Assembly: GCA_963818205.1 (NCBI GenBank)
Contig: CAWFRG010000016.1
Location: 1 to 64,000, forward strand
Reading direction: 5' to 3'
DNA length: 64,000 nt
Origin: CAVVYV01 sp963818205
GTDB taxonomy: Bacteria > Actinomycetota > Thermoleophilia > Solirubrobacterales > 70-9
Made by a program: the position numbers and the translations under genes. The notes beneath the pieces are model-generated. The model was given only the letters and a program-made list of their open reading frames with translations, searched no databases and was not told the origin of the DNA. The number at the start of each line of letters is the position of its first letter. The stretch's first letter is position 1. Below are positions 16,632-25,650 of the stretch, one piece after another.

Positions 16632-18983
16632 TCAGGCGGAGGCTTGGGCGGAGGGCGTCTCGGCCTCCGTCTCGGGATCCCCCTCGACCTTGAGGTCGGG
16701 CAGCAGCCGGTCGAGCCAGCGCGGCAGGAACCAGTTTCGCTCCCCGGTCAGCTCCAGCAGGCCGGGCATGATCAGGAGGACGACGAGCGCGTCGATCGCG
16801 ACCGACACCGCGAGGCCGACGCCGAACTGCTTGACGACGGGATCGCCGTTGATCACGAAGCTGAAGAAGACGGCGAACATGATCGTCGCGGCGGCGGCGA
16901 TCACCGCGGCCGGCGTTGACGAGCCCGGCCCGTGACGGCCTCGCTGTTGTCGGCGCCGCCGCTGTGGCGCTCGGCGATCCGCGAGACCAGGAACACCTGG
17001 TAGTCCATCGAGAGCCCGAAGAGGATCGCGAACATCATCAGCGGCACGTAGCTGACCACCGGCATCTCGCTGTCGACGCCGATCAGCGACGAGGGCCAAG
17101 CCCTTCTCGAAGACGGCGGTAAGGACCCCGTACGAGGCGGCCACCGCGAGCAGGTTGACCAGCGCCGAGATCAGCGGCACAAGCACCGTGCGGAAGGCGA
17201 GGGTGAGCAGCAGGAAGCTGAGCAGGACGACGATCCCGATCACCAGGAAGAGCTTGTCGCTGATCTTCGTCGCGAGGTCGATGTAGCTCGCCGTGGTCCC
17301 GCCGACGTAGGCCTTCATCCCGGTGTCCGTGGTCTCATCGGGGATCGTCTTGTCGCGAAGGTGGTTGACCAGGTCCTGGGTCGCATAGGCGGAGGGGGAG
17401 GTCTTCGGGGTGACCGAGAAGACCGCCGCGGTGCCGTTCTTGTCGGTGGCGGCGGGAGAGACCGATTGGACGTTGCTCTGCTTGGCGATCTCCTGCTCGA
17501 GGTTGACCAGGCGCGGGTCGCCCGCCGCGGGGGTCTCGGCGATCTGCTGCTCCTCGGTGAGCTGCTGCTCCTGCGCCTGCTGCTGCGGCGTCGGGTGCGG
17601 CGCTGCCTCCGCCTGAAGCTGTTGGAGCTGGGTTGCTGCCTGCTGGGCTACCTGCGGGTCGGATTGGGCGGGACTCGTGCCGACGTCCACCGCGATCAGC
17701 AGCGGCCCGTTGGTGCCCACGCCGAAACCCTCGGTGAGGGCGTCGTAGGCCTGGCGGTCGGTGGTGTCCTCCGGCAGCTGGCCGAAGTCCTCCGCGCCCA
17801 GGCGCAGGTCGAGGGCGGGGATCGCGAGCAGGCCGAGGAAGACGATGCCGGTCAAGGAGGCGATCACGGGGTGGCCGCGGATCGCGCCGGCCCACCTGAA
17901 CCAGCCGCCGGGGTGTCCGCGTCGAGCTTGCGCTCGCCGAGGCGGAACCGGCTCGTCGGAGGCGGAAGGGAGCTTCAGGATCCGCCGCCCGACAGGGCGA
18001 GGACCGCCGGCAGGAAGGTGATCGCCGCGGCGACCGCTGGCTGCGACCACCATCGACGTCGTGTAGCCGAGCGAGCGAACGAGGGGGATGCCGCTGAAGT
18101 AGAGGCAGAGCAGGGCGATGATCACCGTGACGCCCGCGAAGACGACGGCCGAGCCCGAGGAGCCGATCGAGCGGGCGATCGATTCCTCCGGTTCCACTCC
18201 CTCCTCGAGGAAGCGTAAGTGCCGGCTGATGATGAACAGCGAGTAGTCGGTCCCCACCGCCAGGCCGAGCATGATTCCCAGGGTCGGCGCGATCGACGGG
18301 ACGTCGATCACGTGTCCGGCGAAGACCGACGATCGCCAGGCCGCTCATCAGGGCGACGATCGCGGTCGTCACCGGCAGCGGTGCGGCGACGAACGTCCGG
18401 AAGGCGAACAGCAGGATGATCAGCGCGCCGATCACGCCGATGATCTCGCTCGTCCGGGTGCTCGGGCTGGAGAGCTGCTGCCCGAGGTATCCGCCCGCCG
18501 ACACCTCGATCCCGGCCTTGCGAGCCGGTTCGGCCGAGTCGAGGACGCTGTTCGCCTCGTCGTCGTCGAGGTCCCCCGACGAGACCTTCAGCGCCACCGC
18601 GATGTAGGCGATCTTGCCGTCTGCGGTGATGTTGCTCGCGCCCTGCTGGCTGAAGGGGCTAACCGCCTGGTGGACGTACTGGTTCTCCGAGACCGACTTG
18701 ACCGTGTCGTCGACGGCCTGCTTGTTCGCTCCCCTGCGAGTGAGCTGTCTCGACTGGAGGACGATCGGGACGCTGCCGTTGGCCTGCTCGGGAAGCTTCT
18801 TGTCGAGCAGGTCAGTGGCCGATTGGTCGAGCCCGTCCCCGGGAGCGTCACGTCGTCGTTGTCGGCCGTGCCGACCGAGTTCGCGACCACCACGAGTCCC
18901 ACCGCGATCACGATCCATGCGACCAGGACCCAGGGCGCATGGCGCGCGCAGAATCCCCCGAGGCGGCGGAGAAGGCCGCTCAT
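16632..18983 (-). pseudogene. MMPL/RND-superfamily membrane transporter, about six frameshifts
   Basis: An MMPL-type exporter of about 780 residues spread over three frames. N-terminal span WVLVAWIVIAVGLVVVANS; soluble loop with SPFSQQGASNITADGKIAYI; spans IIGVIGALIILLFAFRTF and LGIMLGLAVGTDYSLFIISR (GxxxDY motif); a Gln-rich second loop (LQQLQAEAAPHPTPQQQAQ); then MFAILFGLSMDYQVFLVSR and a C-terminal span before WFLPRWLDRLLPDL. Frame changes fall near 18840, 18330, 18030-17950, 17095 and 16930. Such proteins export lipids or drugs using the proton gradient. The gene order of domains is complete, so sequence error is likely. A second MMPL gene is at 36.2-38.4 kb. Confidence 0.8.
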
Positions 18984-19137
18984 CTCCTCTTCCTCACGCG
19001 CCGCATCATTTCATCCGGAGCGGCGCTGCCACCTCGACAGCCGGCTTTGCCGTTGAGGGATCGGCCGAGCCGTCGGCTCGCCGAGGCATCCCGATCTGAG
19101 CCGTCTCGCGGTCTCGGATCTCGCCGACCATCAGCCT

Positions 19138-19827
19138 GTGTCAGCGAATAGACTCGCCGCCCAGGTGGAGAAGACGGGAACAGCCGAGGGACCGGCGACC
19201 CGGGACAAGCCCTTCTATCAGCGGGCCTCGTTCTGGCTGGGGCCGTTCACGTGGGGGCTCGGCCTCCTGGTTGCGGTCGTGCTGGGGATCGGCTGGTACG
19301 TCCTCGGCGGCTTCCCGCGCGATTTCGACAAGTACGGAGAGGTCACGGTTCCGGGCACGGCGGTGCTGGCGCTGCCGGAGGGCGAGGTGTGGCTCAACTT
19401 CGAGAACCACGCGACTCAGAGCGGAGACTCGACCACGATCGACGATCGGCCCCCGGGCCTCACGGTCCGCGTGGCGCCGGTCGGCGGCGGGGACGCGCTG
19501 GATGTCGATGACGTCCCGAGGTGGTTCAGCTCCACCAGCGGCGACCGCGGCCACGAGCCCTGGGAGAAGGTCGACGTGCCCGAGGCTGGCGACTATTTCG
19601 TAGTGGCGAGTACCGAGGGCATCCCCCTGACGCCGCCCGCGGAGTCGGCGCCCTCGGCCGCCGCCGAGCCACCCTCGGTCGACTCCGGCCCCGCGATCTC
19701 GGTTGGCCAATCGCCCTGGACCCCGCTCGGCTCGAGGCTGCTCGGCGCGATCCTCTGCGTCGTCGTCGTGATGCTCGCGGTGCTGCTGCTCACCCTCCCG
19801 TTCCGGTACTTCATCAGGCGCCAGTAG
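19138..19827 (+). CDS. Two-span membrane protein with extracytoplasmic beta-domain, unknown function
   Basis: A 229-residue protein that I do not recognise. It has one membrane span near residues 36-54 (LGLLVAVVLGIGWYVLGGF), an extracytoplasmic domain of alternating strands (FDKYGEVTVPGTAVLALPEG, then VWLNFENHATQ), a Pro/Ser/Ala-rich linker, and a second span near the C-terminus (LLGAILCVVVVMLAVLLLTL). The GTG start at 19138 is the best available. The SRP RNA follows after 23 bases on the same strand and its -10 box lies just past the stop. Confidence 0.7.
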   Translation: MSANRLAAQVEKTGTAEGPATRDKPFYQRASFWLGPFTWGLGLLVAVVLGIGWYVLGGFPRDFDKYGEVTVPGTAVLALPEGEVWLNFENHATQSGDSTTIDDRPPGLTVRVAPVGGGDALDVDDVPRWFSSTSGDRGHEPWEKVDVPEAGDYFVVASTEGIPLTPPAESAPSAAAEPPSVDSGPAISVGQSPWTPLGSRLLGAILCVVVVMLAVLLLTLPFRYFIRRQ

Positions 19828-19850
19828 CGCGAGGCATCTACGATGGTGAG

Positions 19851-20123
19851 TGGACCGTGCTAGGCGGGGAATTAGCGGTGCCCTGTATCCGCAATCCGCT
19901 CTAGCGGGGCTGAATTCCCGTCTGAGGGTCCGGCACTCGGAGCCGGGCCGCCGCGGGCGGCGTTGAAGGCCAGGTCCTGCGCAATGCCGGTCCGCGAATC
20001 AGGTCAGGTCCGGAAGGAAGCAGCCTTAAGCGATTCCCGGCATGTGATGCAGACCAGCCTGGCCCGAGCCAAACACGGCGGACACGCCTGGGTGCTCCTT
20101 CTCGACGACGGGTGCACGGTCCA
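19851..20123 (+). ncRNA. ffs: Signal recognition particle RNA, large form with Alu domain
   Basis: The conserved S-domain tip (GTCAGGTCCGGAAGGAAGCA, with CAGCCTTAAGC following) lies at about 20012-20040. Upstream, CGTGCTAGGCGGGGAATTAG and CGGTGCCCTGTATCCGCAAT match the Alu-domain 5' end of the Bacillus-type scRNA. The ends pair: TGGACCGTGC (19851-19860) with GCACGGTCCA (20114-20123), closing a molecule of about 273 bases. GGCCAGG (19968-19974) pairs with CCTGGCC (20058-20064). A TACGAT -10 box at 19839-19844 fits a start at 19851, and TTTTC follows the end. The RNA works with Ffh and FtsY in co-translational membrane targeting. Confidence 0.93.
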
Positions 20124-20126
20124 TTT

Positions 20127-20456
20127 TCATTTCGCCGGCAGCGAGGCGGCGTAGCCCGCGCCGGCCTCCACCCAGCCCGCGAGCGACTTCTCATCGGCGG
20201 TCTGCTCCGGCGCGACGAAGATCATGCCCTTCGCCGGCCGGCCGGTGAAGTCGAACTCGCGGACGCCTTCCTCGGCAAGCGCCTTCGCGGCCTCCTCCGG
20301 GTCGAGCCGGACGATCAGGTCCTCCCCGAGCACCCCGACGGCCATGTTCCCGCCGACCATGAAGGCGATCCCGCCGAACATCTTGCGCTCGCTCACCTCG
20401 CTGTGAGCGGAGAGAACGTCGCGGATCCGATCGGCGAGCCCCTCGTCGAAGGCCAC
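20127..20456 (-). CDS. TfoX N-terminal domain protein
   Basis: A 109-residue protein consisting of the TfoX/Sxy N-terminal domain: DVLSAHSEVSERKMFGGIAF, MVGGNMAVGVLGEDLIVRL, then REFDFTGRPAKGMIFV. In gamma-proteobacteria the domain belongs to competence regulators; stand-alone copies in actinobacteria have no proven role. It starts at GTG 20456 and converges on the SRP RNA gene, stopping 3 bases after its end. Confidence 0.88.
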   Translation of the reverse strand: MAFDEGLADRIRDVLSAHSEVSERKMFGGIAFMVGGNMAVGVLGEDLIVRLDPEEAAKALAEEGVREFDFTGRPAKGMIFVAPEQTADEKSLAGWVEAGAGYAASLPAK

Positions 20457-20534
20457 GGCGAGATCTTACGGACGCTCCGGGAATCGGCCGCGTCCCTCAA
20501 GGTGGCGTTCCGGTCGCTGGGTAGACTCGCTCGC

Positions 20535-22229
20535 ATGGCCGAAGCAACCTCCCTCTACCGCCGCCACCGCCCGCAGAGCTTCGCCGAGGTGGTCGGGCAG
20601 GAGCACGTGGTCCGCACCCTCTCCAACGCGGTCGAGAAGGACCGTGTCCACCACGCCTACCTCTTCGTCGGCTCACGCGGCACCGGGAAGACCTCGATGG
20701 CGAAGATCCTCGCCCGCTCGCTCAACTGCGTCAACGGCCCGACGCTCGAGCCCTGCGGCGAGTGCGAGGCATGCCGGACGATCGCCGCCGGCACCTCGCT
20801 CGACGTGATCGAGATGGACGCCGCCTCCAACCGCTCCGTCGACGACGTCCGCGAGCTCCGCGAGCGGGTCGGCTTCGCCCCGGCGGTGGGGCGCTGGAAG
20901 GTCTACATCCTCGACGAGGCCCATATGCTCACCAAGGAGGCCTGGAACGCCTTCCTGAAGACGCTGGAAGAGCCGCCGCCAAACACGGTCTTCGTCCTCG
21001 CGACCACAGAGCCGCAGAAGGTGATGGCGACGATCGTCGATCGCTGCCAGCGCTTCGACTTCCAGCGCCCCTCGCTCGAGCAGATCGCCGAGGTGGTCCG
21101 CCGGGTGGCCGACGCCGAGCAGATCGAGATCGACGACGGCGCCGTCGCGCTGATCTCGCGGTCGGCCTCCGGGAGCTTCCGCGACGCCCTCGGCACCCTC
21201 GACCAGCTGGTCGCATTCGTCGGCCCCAAGGTCGCCACCGAGGAGGTAGTCGAGCTGCTCGGGGCCGCCGACGCGGAGCTGCTCTTCGACACCACCGACG
21301 CTCTCGCGTCGGGTGACGCCCGGGCGGCGCTGGAGGCGGTCGAGCGGCTGTCTCGCTCGGGGCGCGATCCCGGCCAGTTCGCCCGCGACCTGATCGCCCA
21401 CCTGCGCCAGCTGCTGGTCGCCCGGGCCACCGGCGAGGTACCTGAGTCGTTCACGGTCACCGTCGCCCAGCCCGAGCGGCTCGCGGGGCAGGCGGAGAGG
21501 ATCGGCGATGCCCAGCTGATCGGAGCGATCGACTCGCTGTCCGCTGCGGTCGCGGCGATGCGCGAGGGGGACGACCCCCGCCTGAGCCTCGAGGTGTCCC
21601 TGCTCAAGGTTGCGACGCCGTCGCTTGACAGCTCGCGTGAGGCGCTGCTGCGGCGTCTGGAGCAACTTGAGCGGGCTCAGGATGGCGGCGGGTCATCGAC
21701 CGCACCCTCCCCGGGCGGGGCCAGAGACGATCCTCAGGACGAAGGCCTGCCGTCGGCCGCGGCCTCCCCGGACGGGGCCAGTGACGTGGTCGATGATGCC
21801 GCCGGGGTGGCGATCGCCCAGATTGACACCGAGCACGTGATGGAGCTGTGGCCGGCGGTGGTCGATCACCTGCGGGACTCGGGCTCGGAGATGCTCGCAA
21901 GCCTCTTCGACGGGGCGCGTCCGCTGGGCGTCGACGAGGAGCGCTCGCTGCTGCGGATCGGCTTTCCCGCACCCGCCAAGTTCAACAAGCGAAAGGCCGA
22001 GGCGGAGGCCAACGTCGAGCGGATGGCCGAGGCGCTGGAGGCGATTGTCGGAGCCCGCCTGAAGCCCGTCTACGAGCTGATCGACGGCGAGCCCGAGGGC
22101 GAGGAGGGCGAGGGCGCCACTGCGATGGCCGAGGAGGAGATCATCGAGTTGCTCAAGTCCAAGTTCGACGCCAGCGAGGTCGTGGCCGAAGAGGACGACG
22201 ACGAGACGCGCAAGAGCGAGGCCGGCTGA
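20535..22229 (+). CDS. dnaX: DNA polymerase III subunit gamma/tau
   Basis: Clamp-loader ATPase of 564 residues. Walker A GSRGTGKT is at residues 46-53, the four-Cys zinc site at Cys65, 74, 77 and 80 (NC...CGECEAC), Walker B YILDEAHML, and sensor 1 VLATTEPQKV. Domain III and a Gly/Ser/Pro-rich linker lead to a tau-like C-terminal domain ending in an acidic tail. ATG 20535 begins MAEATSLYRRHRPQSFAEVV, the universal N-terminus. The stop overlaps the ybaB start by one base. No clear slippery A-run for gamma production is visible. Confidence 0.97.
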   Translation: MAEATSLYRRHRPQSFAEVVGQEHVVRTLSNAVEKDRVHHAYLFVGSRGTGKTSMAKILARSLNCVNGPTLEPCGECEACRTIAAGTSLDVIEMDAASNRSVDDVRELRERVGFAPAVGRWKVYILDEAHMLTKEAWNAFLKTLEEPPPNTVFVLATTEPQKVMATIVDRCQRFDFQRPSLEQIAEVVRRVADAEQIEIDDGAVALISRSASGSFRDALGTLDQLVAFVGPKVATEEVVELLGAADAELLFDTTDALASGDARAALEAVERLSRSGRDPGQFARDLIAHLRQLLVARATGEVPESFTVTVAQPERLAGQAERIGDAQLIGAIDSLSAAVAAMREGDDPRLSLEVSLLKVATPSLDSSREALLRRLEQLERAQDGGGSSTAPSPGGARDDPQDEGLPSAAASPDGASDVVDDAAGVAIAQIDTEHVMELWPAVVDHLRDSGSEMLASLFDGARPLGVDEERSLLRIGFPAPAKFNKRKAEAEANVERMAEALEAIVGARLKPVYELIDGEPEGEEGEGATAMAEEEIIELLKSKFDASEVVAEEDDDETRKSEAG

Positions 22230-22567
22230 TGCCAAAGGGACCCGACATGGGCCAGCTGATGAAGCAGGTCCAGCAGATGCAGGCCGAGATGGCGAAGGCC
22301 CAGGAGCAGCTCAAGACCGAGACGGTCGAGGCGAGCGCCGGCGGCGGCATGGTCAAGGTGACGATGAGCGGCGACCTGCAGCTCCGAGAGATCACGATCT
22401 CGCCGGAGGCGATCGACCCCGAGGACCCGGAGCTGCTCCAGGACATGGTCACCGCCGCGGTCAACGAGGCCCTGCGCTCCGCCCAGGAGCTGGCGTCCAG
22501 CAAGCTCGGCGGGATCGCCGGCATGGGCGGCGGCCTGCCCGGGATGCCAGGTCTCCCAGGCGCGTAG
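22229..22567 (+). CDS. ybaB: YbaB/EbfC family nucleoid-associated protein
   Basis: A 112-residue DNA-binding protein: the coiled helix MGQLMKQVQQMQAEMAKAQ, the core GGGMVKVTMSGDLQLREITI, the helix DMVTAAVNEALRSAQELAS, and a Gly/Met/Pro-rich tail. It forms tweezer-like dimers on DNA and is coupled to dnaX (overlap of one base). In most bacteria recR follows directly; here recR is 12.8 kb away. Confidence 0.95.
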   Translation: MPKGPDMGQLMKQVQQMQAEMAKAQEQLKTETVEASAGGGMVKVTMSGDLQLREITISPEAIDPEDPELLQDMVTAAVNEALRSAQELASSKLGGIAGMGGGLPGMPGLPGA

Positions 22568-22611
22568 GCCGCGCACGCTTCGACGCCTCACCGCATTAGG
22601 AGAAGCAAAAA

Positions 22612-22627
22612 CGGTTCCGCGGAACCG
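22612..22627. repeat. Palindrome CGGTTCCGCGGAACCG
   Basis: A perfect 16-base palindrome 45 bases after the ybaB stop, preceded by AAAAA. A second, imperfect copy (CGCGGTTCCGCGGAGCC) is at 22654-22670. They could fold as tandem hairpins ending the dnaX-ybaB transcript or bind a dimeric protein; no T-tract follows. Confidence 0.5.
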
Positions 22628-22741
22628 CCGTAGTTGACTCTCTCGTCACATTTCGCGGTTCCGCGGAGCCTCAGGCCCGGCGACGGGGTGCGTTGGACGC
22701 CAGCTGCGCCCAGCAGGGCGGCCAACCAGTCTGTCCACGAA

Positions 22742-22757
22742 TCGAACACCTGTTCGA
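22742..22757. promoter_or_regulatory. LexA-type SOS box without an attached gene
   Basis: TCGAACACCTGTTCGA is a perfect dyad matching the Gram-positive/actinobacterial LexA box (TCGAAC-N4-GTTCGA). No credible gene begins within 200 bases on either strand: the cyclase fusion ends towards it from the right and ybaB ends on the left. Confidence 0.6.
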
Positions 22758-22844
22758 TACTAGATGTGCTGGCGGACGGATTGGGGCTGCTGCACCGCGT
22801 CGAAAGGGGCAGCGCCTGTGGATCGGGCCCAGCGTGGCGGCGAT

Positions 22845-22866
22845 GCCCCTTTCACGCGAAAGGGGC
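22845..22866. terminator. Perfect hairpin GCCCCTTTC-ACGC-GAAAGGGGC
   Basis: Nine perfect base pairs with a four-base loop, about 115 bases beyond the stop of the minus-strand cyclase gene. It lacks a T-tract, so termination is only a guess. The stem-loop core resembles others in the same block. Confidence 0.4.
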
Positions 22867-22979
22867 ACTGTGCGGGGTCGGCTTCGTCAGCTCCGCCGGC
22901 CGCGCGAATCAGTGGCGGCAGAGCGTGTTCACCGGCGCACGCCCGCGAGACTCCACACGGGTGGGCCGAGCGTGCTGAG

Positions 22980-24317
22980 TTAAGTTGCCACCGCGAATAG
23001 CTGCCACTCGCCGGAAACGCCCTTCAGGGCGTGAGCACCGCGCTCGGTGAAGTGGATCCCGGAACCGGCGACGAGGTCGGTCACGGTGCGCGAGACGAGC
23101 ACTTCTCCGGAGCCCGCTTTGGCTGCCACGCGGGCGCCGATGTTGACGGCGATGCCGCCGACGTCTTCCCCGATCAGCTCACATTCGCCCGTGTGCAAGC
23201 CGGCGCGGATCTCGATTCCAAGCTGGCTCACCGCCTCCCGGGCACAGCAGGCGCAGCGGATCGCGCGCGCCGGGCCGTCGAATGTGGCGAGAAAGCCGTC
23301 GCCCATCGTCTTTACCTCGCGGCCACGGAACCGCTCCAACTGCCCTCGCATGAGAGCGTCGTGGCGCCCCATCAGGTCCCGCCAGCGGCGATCCCCCATC
23401 TCAGCCGCCCGCTGCGTGGAGTCGACGATATCCGTGAACATCACCGTGGCAAGCGCTCGGTCCGGCTCGTGTACTCCCCTGGTGCCCGTGAGGAACTCCT
23501 CCATCTCGCCGAGGATGGCGTCGGAGTCGCCGTGGAACCAGAGGTGATCTTCTCCGGGAAGTTCGATAAACCTCGCGCCCGGAATCTGCTCTGCCATATG
23601 ACGTCCGGCCTCAATCGAGATGAGCCCATCGCCGGTCCTGTGCAGCATCAACGTCGGAGCGCGAATCACCGGCAGCACGTGCCGGATGTCGATCGCGAGG
23701 TTCATCCTGGTGAGCGCAACCGCTGCGCTAGGACTTGCTCCGCTGCGGAGGTAGCGCCCGAATCGATCTCTCGCCCCCTCGTCATCGGCGACGCCCGGCG
23801 CCCATATCTGGAGCAGACCACCCGCATCGTCCCAGACCTCGGCAAGCCCTTCCAAGAAATCCTCGGCGGTCTCCCGCTCGGTAAGGCCCCAGGGGTAGTC
23901 GCCGTTGGGCAGGCCCTTGGCGTACGACCCGTAGACGATCAAGGCTGAGGATCGCTCCGGATAGGTGGCAGCGAAGAGGGCGCACAAGACGCCCCCCTCC
24001 GATGCTCCGAACAATGCTGCGCGCTCCGAGCCGGCAGCGTCCATCACCGCGCGCACGTCGTCCATCCGCTGTTCGAGGGTGGGAAGCTCGTTCAGTGGCA
24101 CGCGATCTGACAGCCCGGTGCCCCTCTTATCGAACAAGATCAGGCGCGAGAACGAGCTGAGGCGTTCGAGGAAGCGGGCTACCGGCGGGTCCTCCCACGC
24201 AGTCTCGACGTTCGACACCCACCCCGGCACATAAACCAGGTCGTTTGGACCGTCCCCGACGACCTGATAGGCGATGCTGATGTTGCCGCTTTTCGCATAT
24301 CTCGTCCTAGGCTTCAT
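22980..24317 (-). CDS. Alpha/beta hydrolase fused to a class III adenylate/guanylate cyclase
   Basis: A 445-residue two-domain cytoplasmic protein. Residues 1-280 are an alpha/beta hydrolase: LVYVPGWVSNVETAW, LFDKRGTGLSDR, nucleophile elbow GASEGG (Ser), TLMLHRTGDGLI and the terminal His in GEDHLWFHGD. Residues 290-445 are a class III cyclase: LATVMFTDIVDST (first metal Asp), KTMGDGFLATFDGP (second metal Asp), IRAGLHTGECE and VNIGARVAAKAGSGEVLVS. The hydrolase probably senses or processes a ligand and the cyclase makes a cyclic nucleotide. The fusion is a known actinobacterial arrangement. It stands alone, with no cAMP-binding effector nearby. Confidence 0.9.
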   Translation of the reverse strand: MKPRTRYAKSGNISIAYQVVGDGPNDLVYVPGWVSNVETAWEDPPVARFLERLSSFSRLILFDKRGTGLSDRVPLNELPTLEQRMDDVRAVMDAAGSERAALFGASEGGVLCALFAATYPERSSALIVYGSYAKGLPNGDYPWGLTERETAEDFLEGLAEVWDDAGGLLQIWAPGVADDEGARDRFGRYLRSGASPSAAVALTRMNLAIDIRHVLPVIRAPTLMLHRTGDGLISIEAGRHMAEQIPGARFIELPGEDHLWFHGDSDAILGEMEEFLTGTRGVHEPDRALATVMFTDIVDSTQRAAEMGDRRWRDLMGRHDALMRGQLERFRGREVKTMGDGFLATFDGPARAIRCACCAREAVSQLGIEIRAGLHTGECELIGEDVGGIAVNIGARVAAKAGSGEVLVSRTVTDLVAGSGIHFTERGAHALKGVSGEWQLFAVAT

Positions 24318-24578
24318 GCTGCTACCAAGCCTAACCCGGCTGGGGGAACCATCAGCGACATAAGCCCCGTCATCGACGGAAAGATCACGGAGGCGACCGA
24401 CGGGCAGATCTCGAGTGGTCGCTAAAGCCTGGCTTACGAAATCCCCGCGCAGGAAGGCCCGTACGTACCGCGAACGACCTCGACGCTCTCCTTCGACATA
24501 ACGTCTTGATTATCCGGAACCCGCGCTTATCAGCGCAGGATGGAAGGTGGACTGCCAGAAGCGGGATTCGCTGTTGCA

Positions 24579-24628
24579 TCGCGCGAAACCCAGCACTGAG
24601 CACCCTCAGTGCCCCTAATCGCGCAACG
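24579..24628. repeat. Two-stem repeat, copy 1
   Basis: The outer stem is GCGCGA (24581-24586) with TCGCGC (24619-24624). The inner stem is GCACTGAG (24593-24600) with CTCAGTGC (24605-24612) and loop CACC. It is about 80% identical over 50 bases to a second copy at 30904-30953, with changes that keep both stems. It lies downstream of the NmrA-like gene and upstream of the cyclase gene. Confidence 0.7.
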
Positions 24629-24682
24629 CAGGCGCCCTGAGCGGAGGCGGTTCTGCTTCTGCTCCTCGTCCACTGCAGGCAT

Positions 24683-24773
24683 TTGGCCGCCGAGACCGAG
24701 ACGCTCGCAACCACGCTGTCGGGGCCCTCGATCAGCGCGTAGGTCGTTCCGCCGAACGAAGCTTGGACCGCGA
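24683..24773 (-). pseudogene. GYD-domain-like fragment
   Basis: In one minus-strand frame the translation reads FGGTTYALIEGPDSVVASVS, resembling the central strand-loop-helix of small GYD-domain proteins (pattern G-x-Y/D-x-x-x-I-x-x-x-P-D). No start, N-terminal half or proper end is visible. It is a weak call and could be chance. Confidence 0.3.
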
Positions 24774-24807
24774 GTGGCCGAGCCCTCGCCTGGTCCGACC
24801 TGGGCGA

Positions 24808-25650
24808 CTACTCAGCCGCGGTCGCCGTCGTCCCTGAGCCGCCCCCGCGGTCGGCGAGGAACTCCTCCCATGTTCGCCGGCCAACGGCGCGATCGGGAGC
24901 GAGGTTGGCGCCCTGCCGATATGCGGCCGCCGCTTTACCCGGGAGTCGCATGGGGACGATCAGTCGGTGCTTTCGCGCCGCCCGCAGGTAGCCACGGACC
25001 AGCGTCGGCATCTCGAATACCTGCGGGCCGGCGATGTCGGCGACGTGGCCCCCCGGCGCGCGCATCGCGAGGTCAACAAGCCGGTCGGCGACCTCGCGCG
25101 CATCCACGGGCTGGAAACGGAACCCGGATGGAATCGGCATCACCGGCATCCTGGCCAGCTGCTCCGCGCTCATCCAGATGAAGTCGTGGAGTTGGGTTGA
25201 GCGCAGCGTCGTCCATGGGATCCCGGACTCGGCGATGATCTCCTCGGCGGCCAGCTTGGAGGCGAAGTAGCCGAACATCGCGCGGTCGACACGGCTACGG
25301 ACCGGAATCCTGTCTGCCCCGACGACCGAGATGTAGACCAAGTGCGGTGCCCCGGTCTGCAACGCGGCCTCCACCAGGTTTCGCGCCTTGTCCTCGTCGC
25401 CCTTGCTGCTGCCCGCACAGTGCACGATGATCTCGGCACCGTCCACCGCGGCCTCGATCCCCTGGCCCGTGGCCAGGTCGCCGGTCACGACGTCGACGCC
25501 CTCGCCGGCCTCGCGAGTGCGCCTGCTGAGCACCCGCACCCTGCGGCCGGAGGCCTGCAGCCGCGGGACTACGAGGCGCCCGAGCGTGCCCGTACCGCCG
25601 GTGACCAGGATCGGGCCACCTTCGTGATTGCGCCCTGCGGTGCTGCTCAT
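24808..25650 (-). CDS. NmrA-like/SDR-type NAD(P)-binding protein
   Basis: A 280-residue atypical SDR. The cofactor motif ILVTGGTGTLGRLVVPRL (TGGTGTLG) is at the N-terminus, followed by Arg residues in RVRVLSRRTREAG that suit NADP(H). IIVHCAGSSKGDED and HLVYISVVGADRIPV follow. There is no classical YxxxK, which fits the NmrA/NAD(P)H-azoreductase-like group that senses or reduces. Its ATG overlaps the stop of the DHFR-like gene by 4 bases, making it the last gene of a minus-strand operon with the MFS pump. Confidence 0.88.
   Translation of the reverse strand: MSSTAGRNHEGGPILVTGGTGTLGRLVVPRLQASGRRVRVLSRRTREAGEGVDVVTGDLATGQGIEAAVDGAEIIVHCAGSSKGDEDKARNLVEAALQTGAPHLVYISVVGADRIPVRSRVDRAMFGYFASKLAAEEIIAESGIPWTTLRSTQLHDFIWMSAEQLARMPVMPIPSGFRFQPVDAREVADRLVDLAMRAPGGHVADIAGPQVFEMPTLVRGYLRAARKHRLIVPMRLPGKAAAAYRQGANLAPDRAVGRRTWEEFLADRGGGSGTTATAAE

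Larger units (their letters stand above)
22568..22979. other. Gene-free stretch after ybaB with palindromes and an SOS box
   Basis: No gene can be supported in 412 bases; the open frames lack homology and good starts. It holds a 16-base palindrome at 22612, an imperfect second copy at 22654-22670, a LexA-type box at 22742 and a perfect 9-base-pair hairpin at 22845. It marks the left edge of the block between ybaB and recR. Confidence 0.6.
24318..24807. other. Gene-poor stretch with a two-stem repeat and a GYD-like remnant
   Basis: No intact gene in 490 bases. It contains repeat copy 1 of a two-stem element (24579-24628) and, on the minus strand at about 24683-24773, a short GYD-domain-like remnant. 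The remaining open frames look random. Confidence 0.5.

Noticed and set aside
22693..22983. Open frame of 96 codons after ybaB that could have been the SOS-box target
   Set aside because: The composition is typical of random high-GC frames and it has no ribosome site; it includes the hairpin and SOS-box bases themselves.
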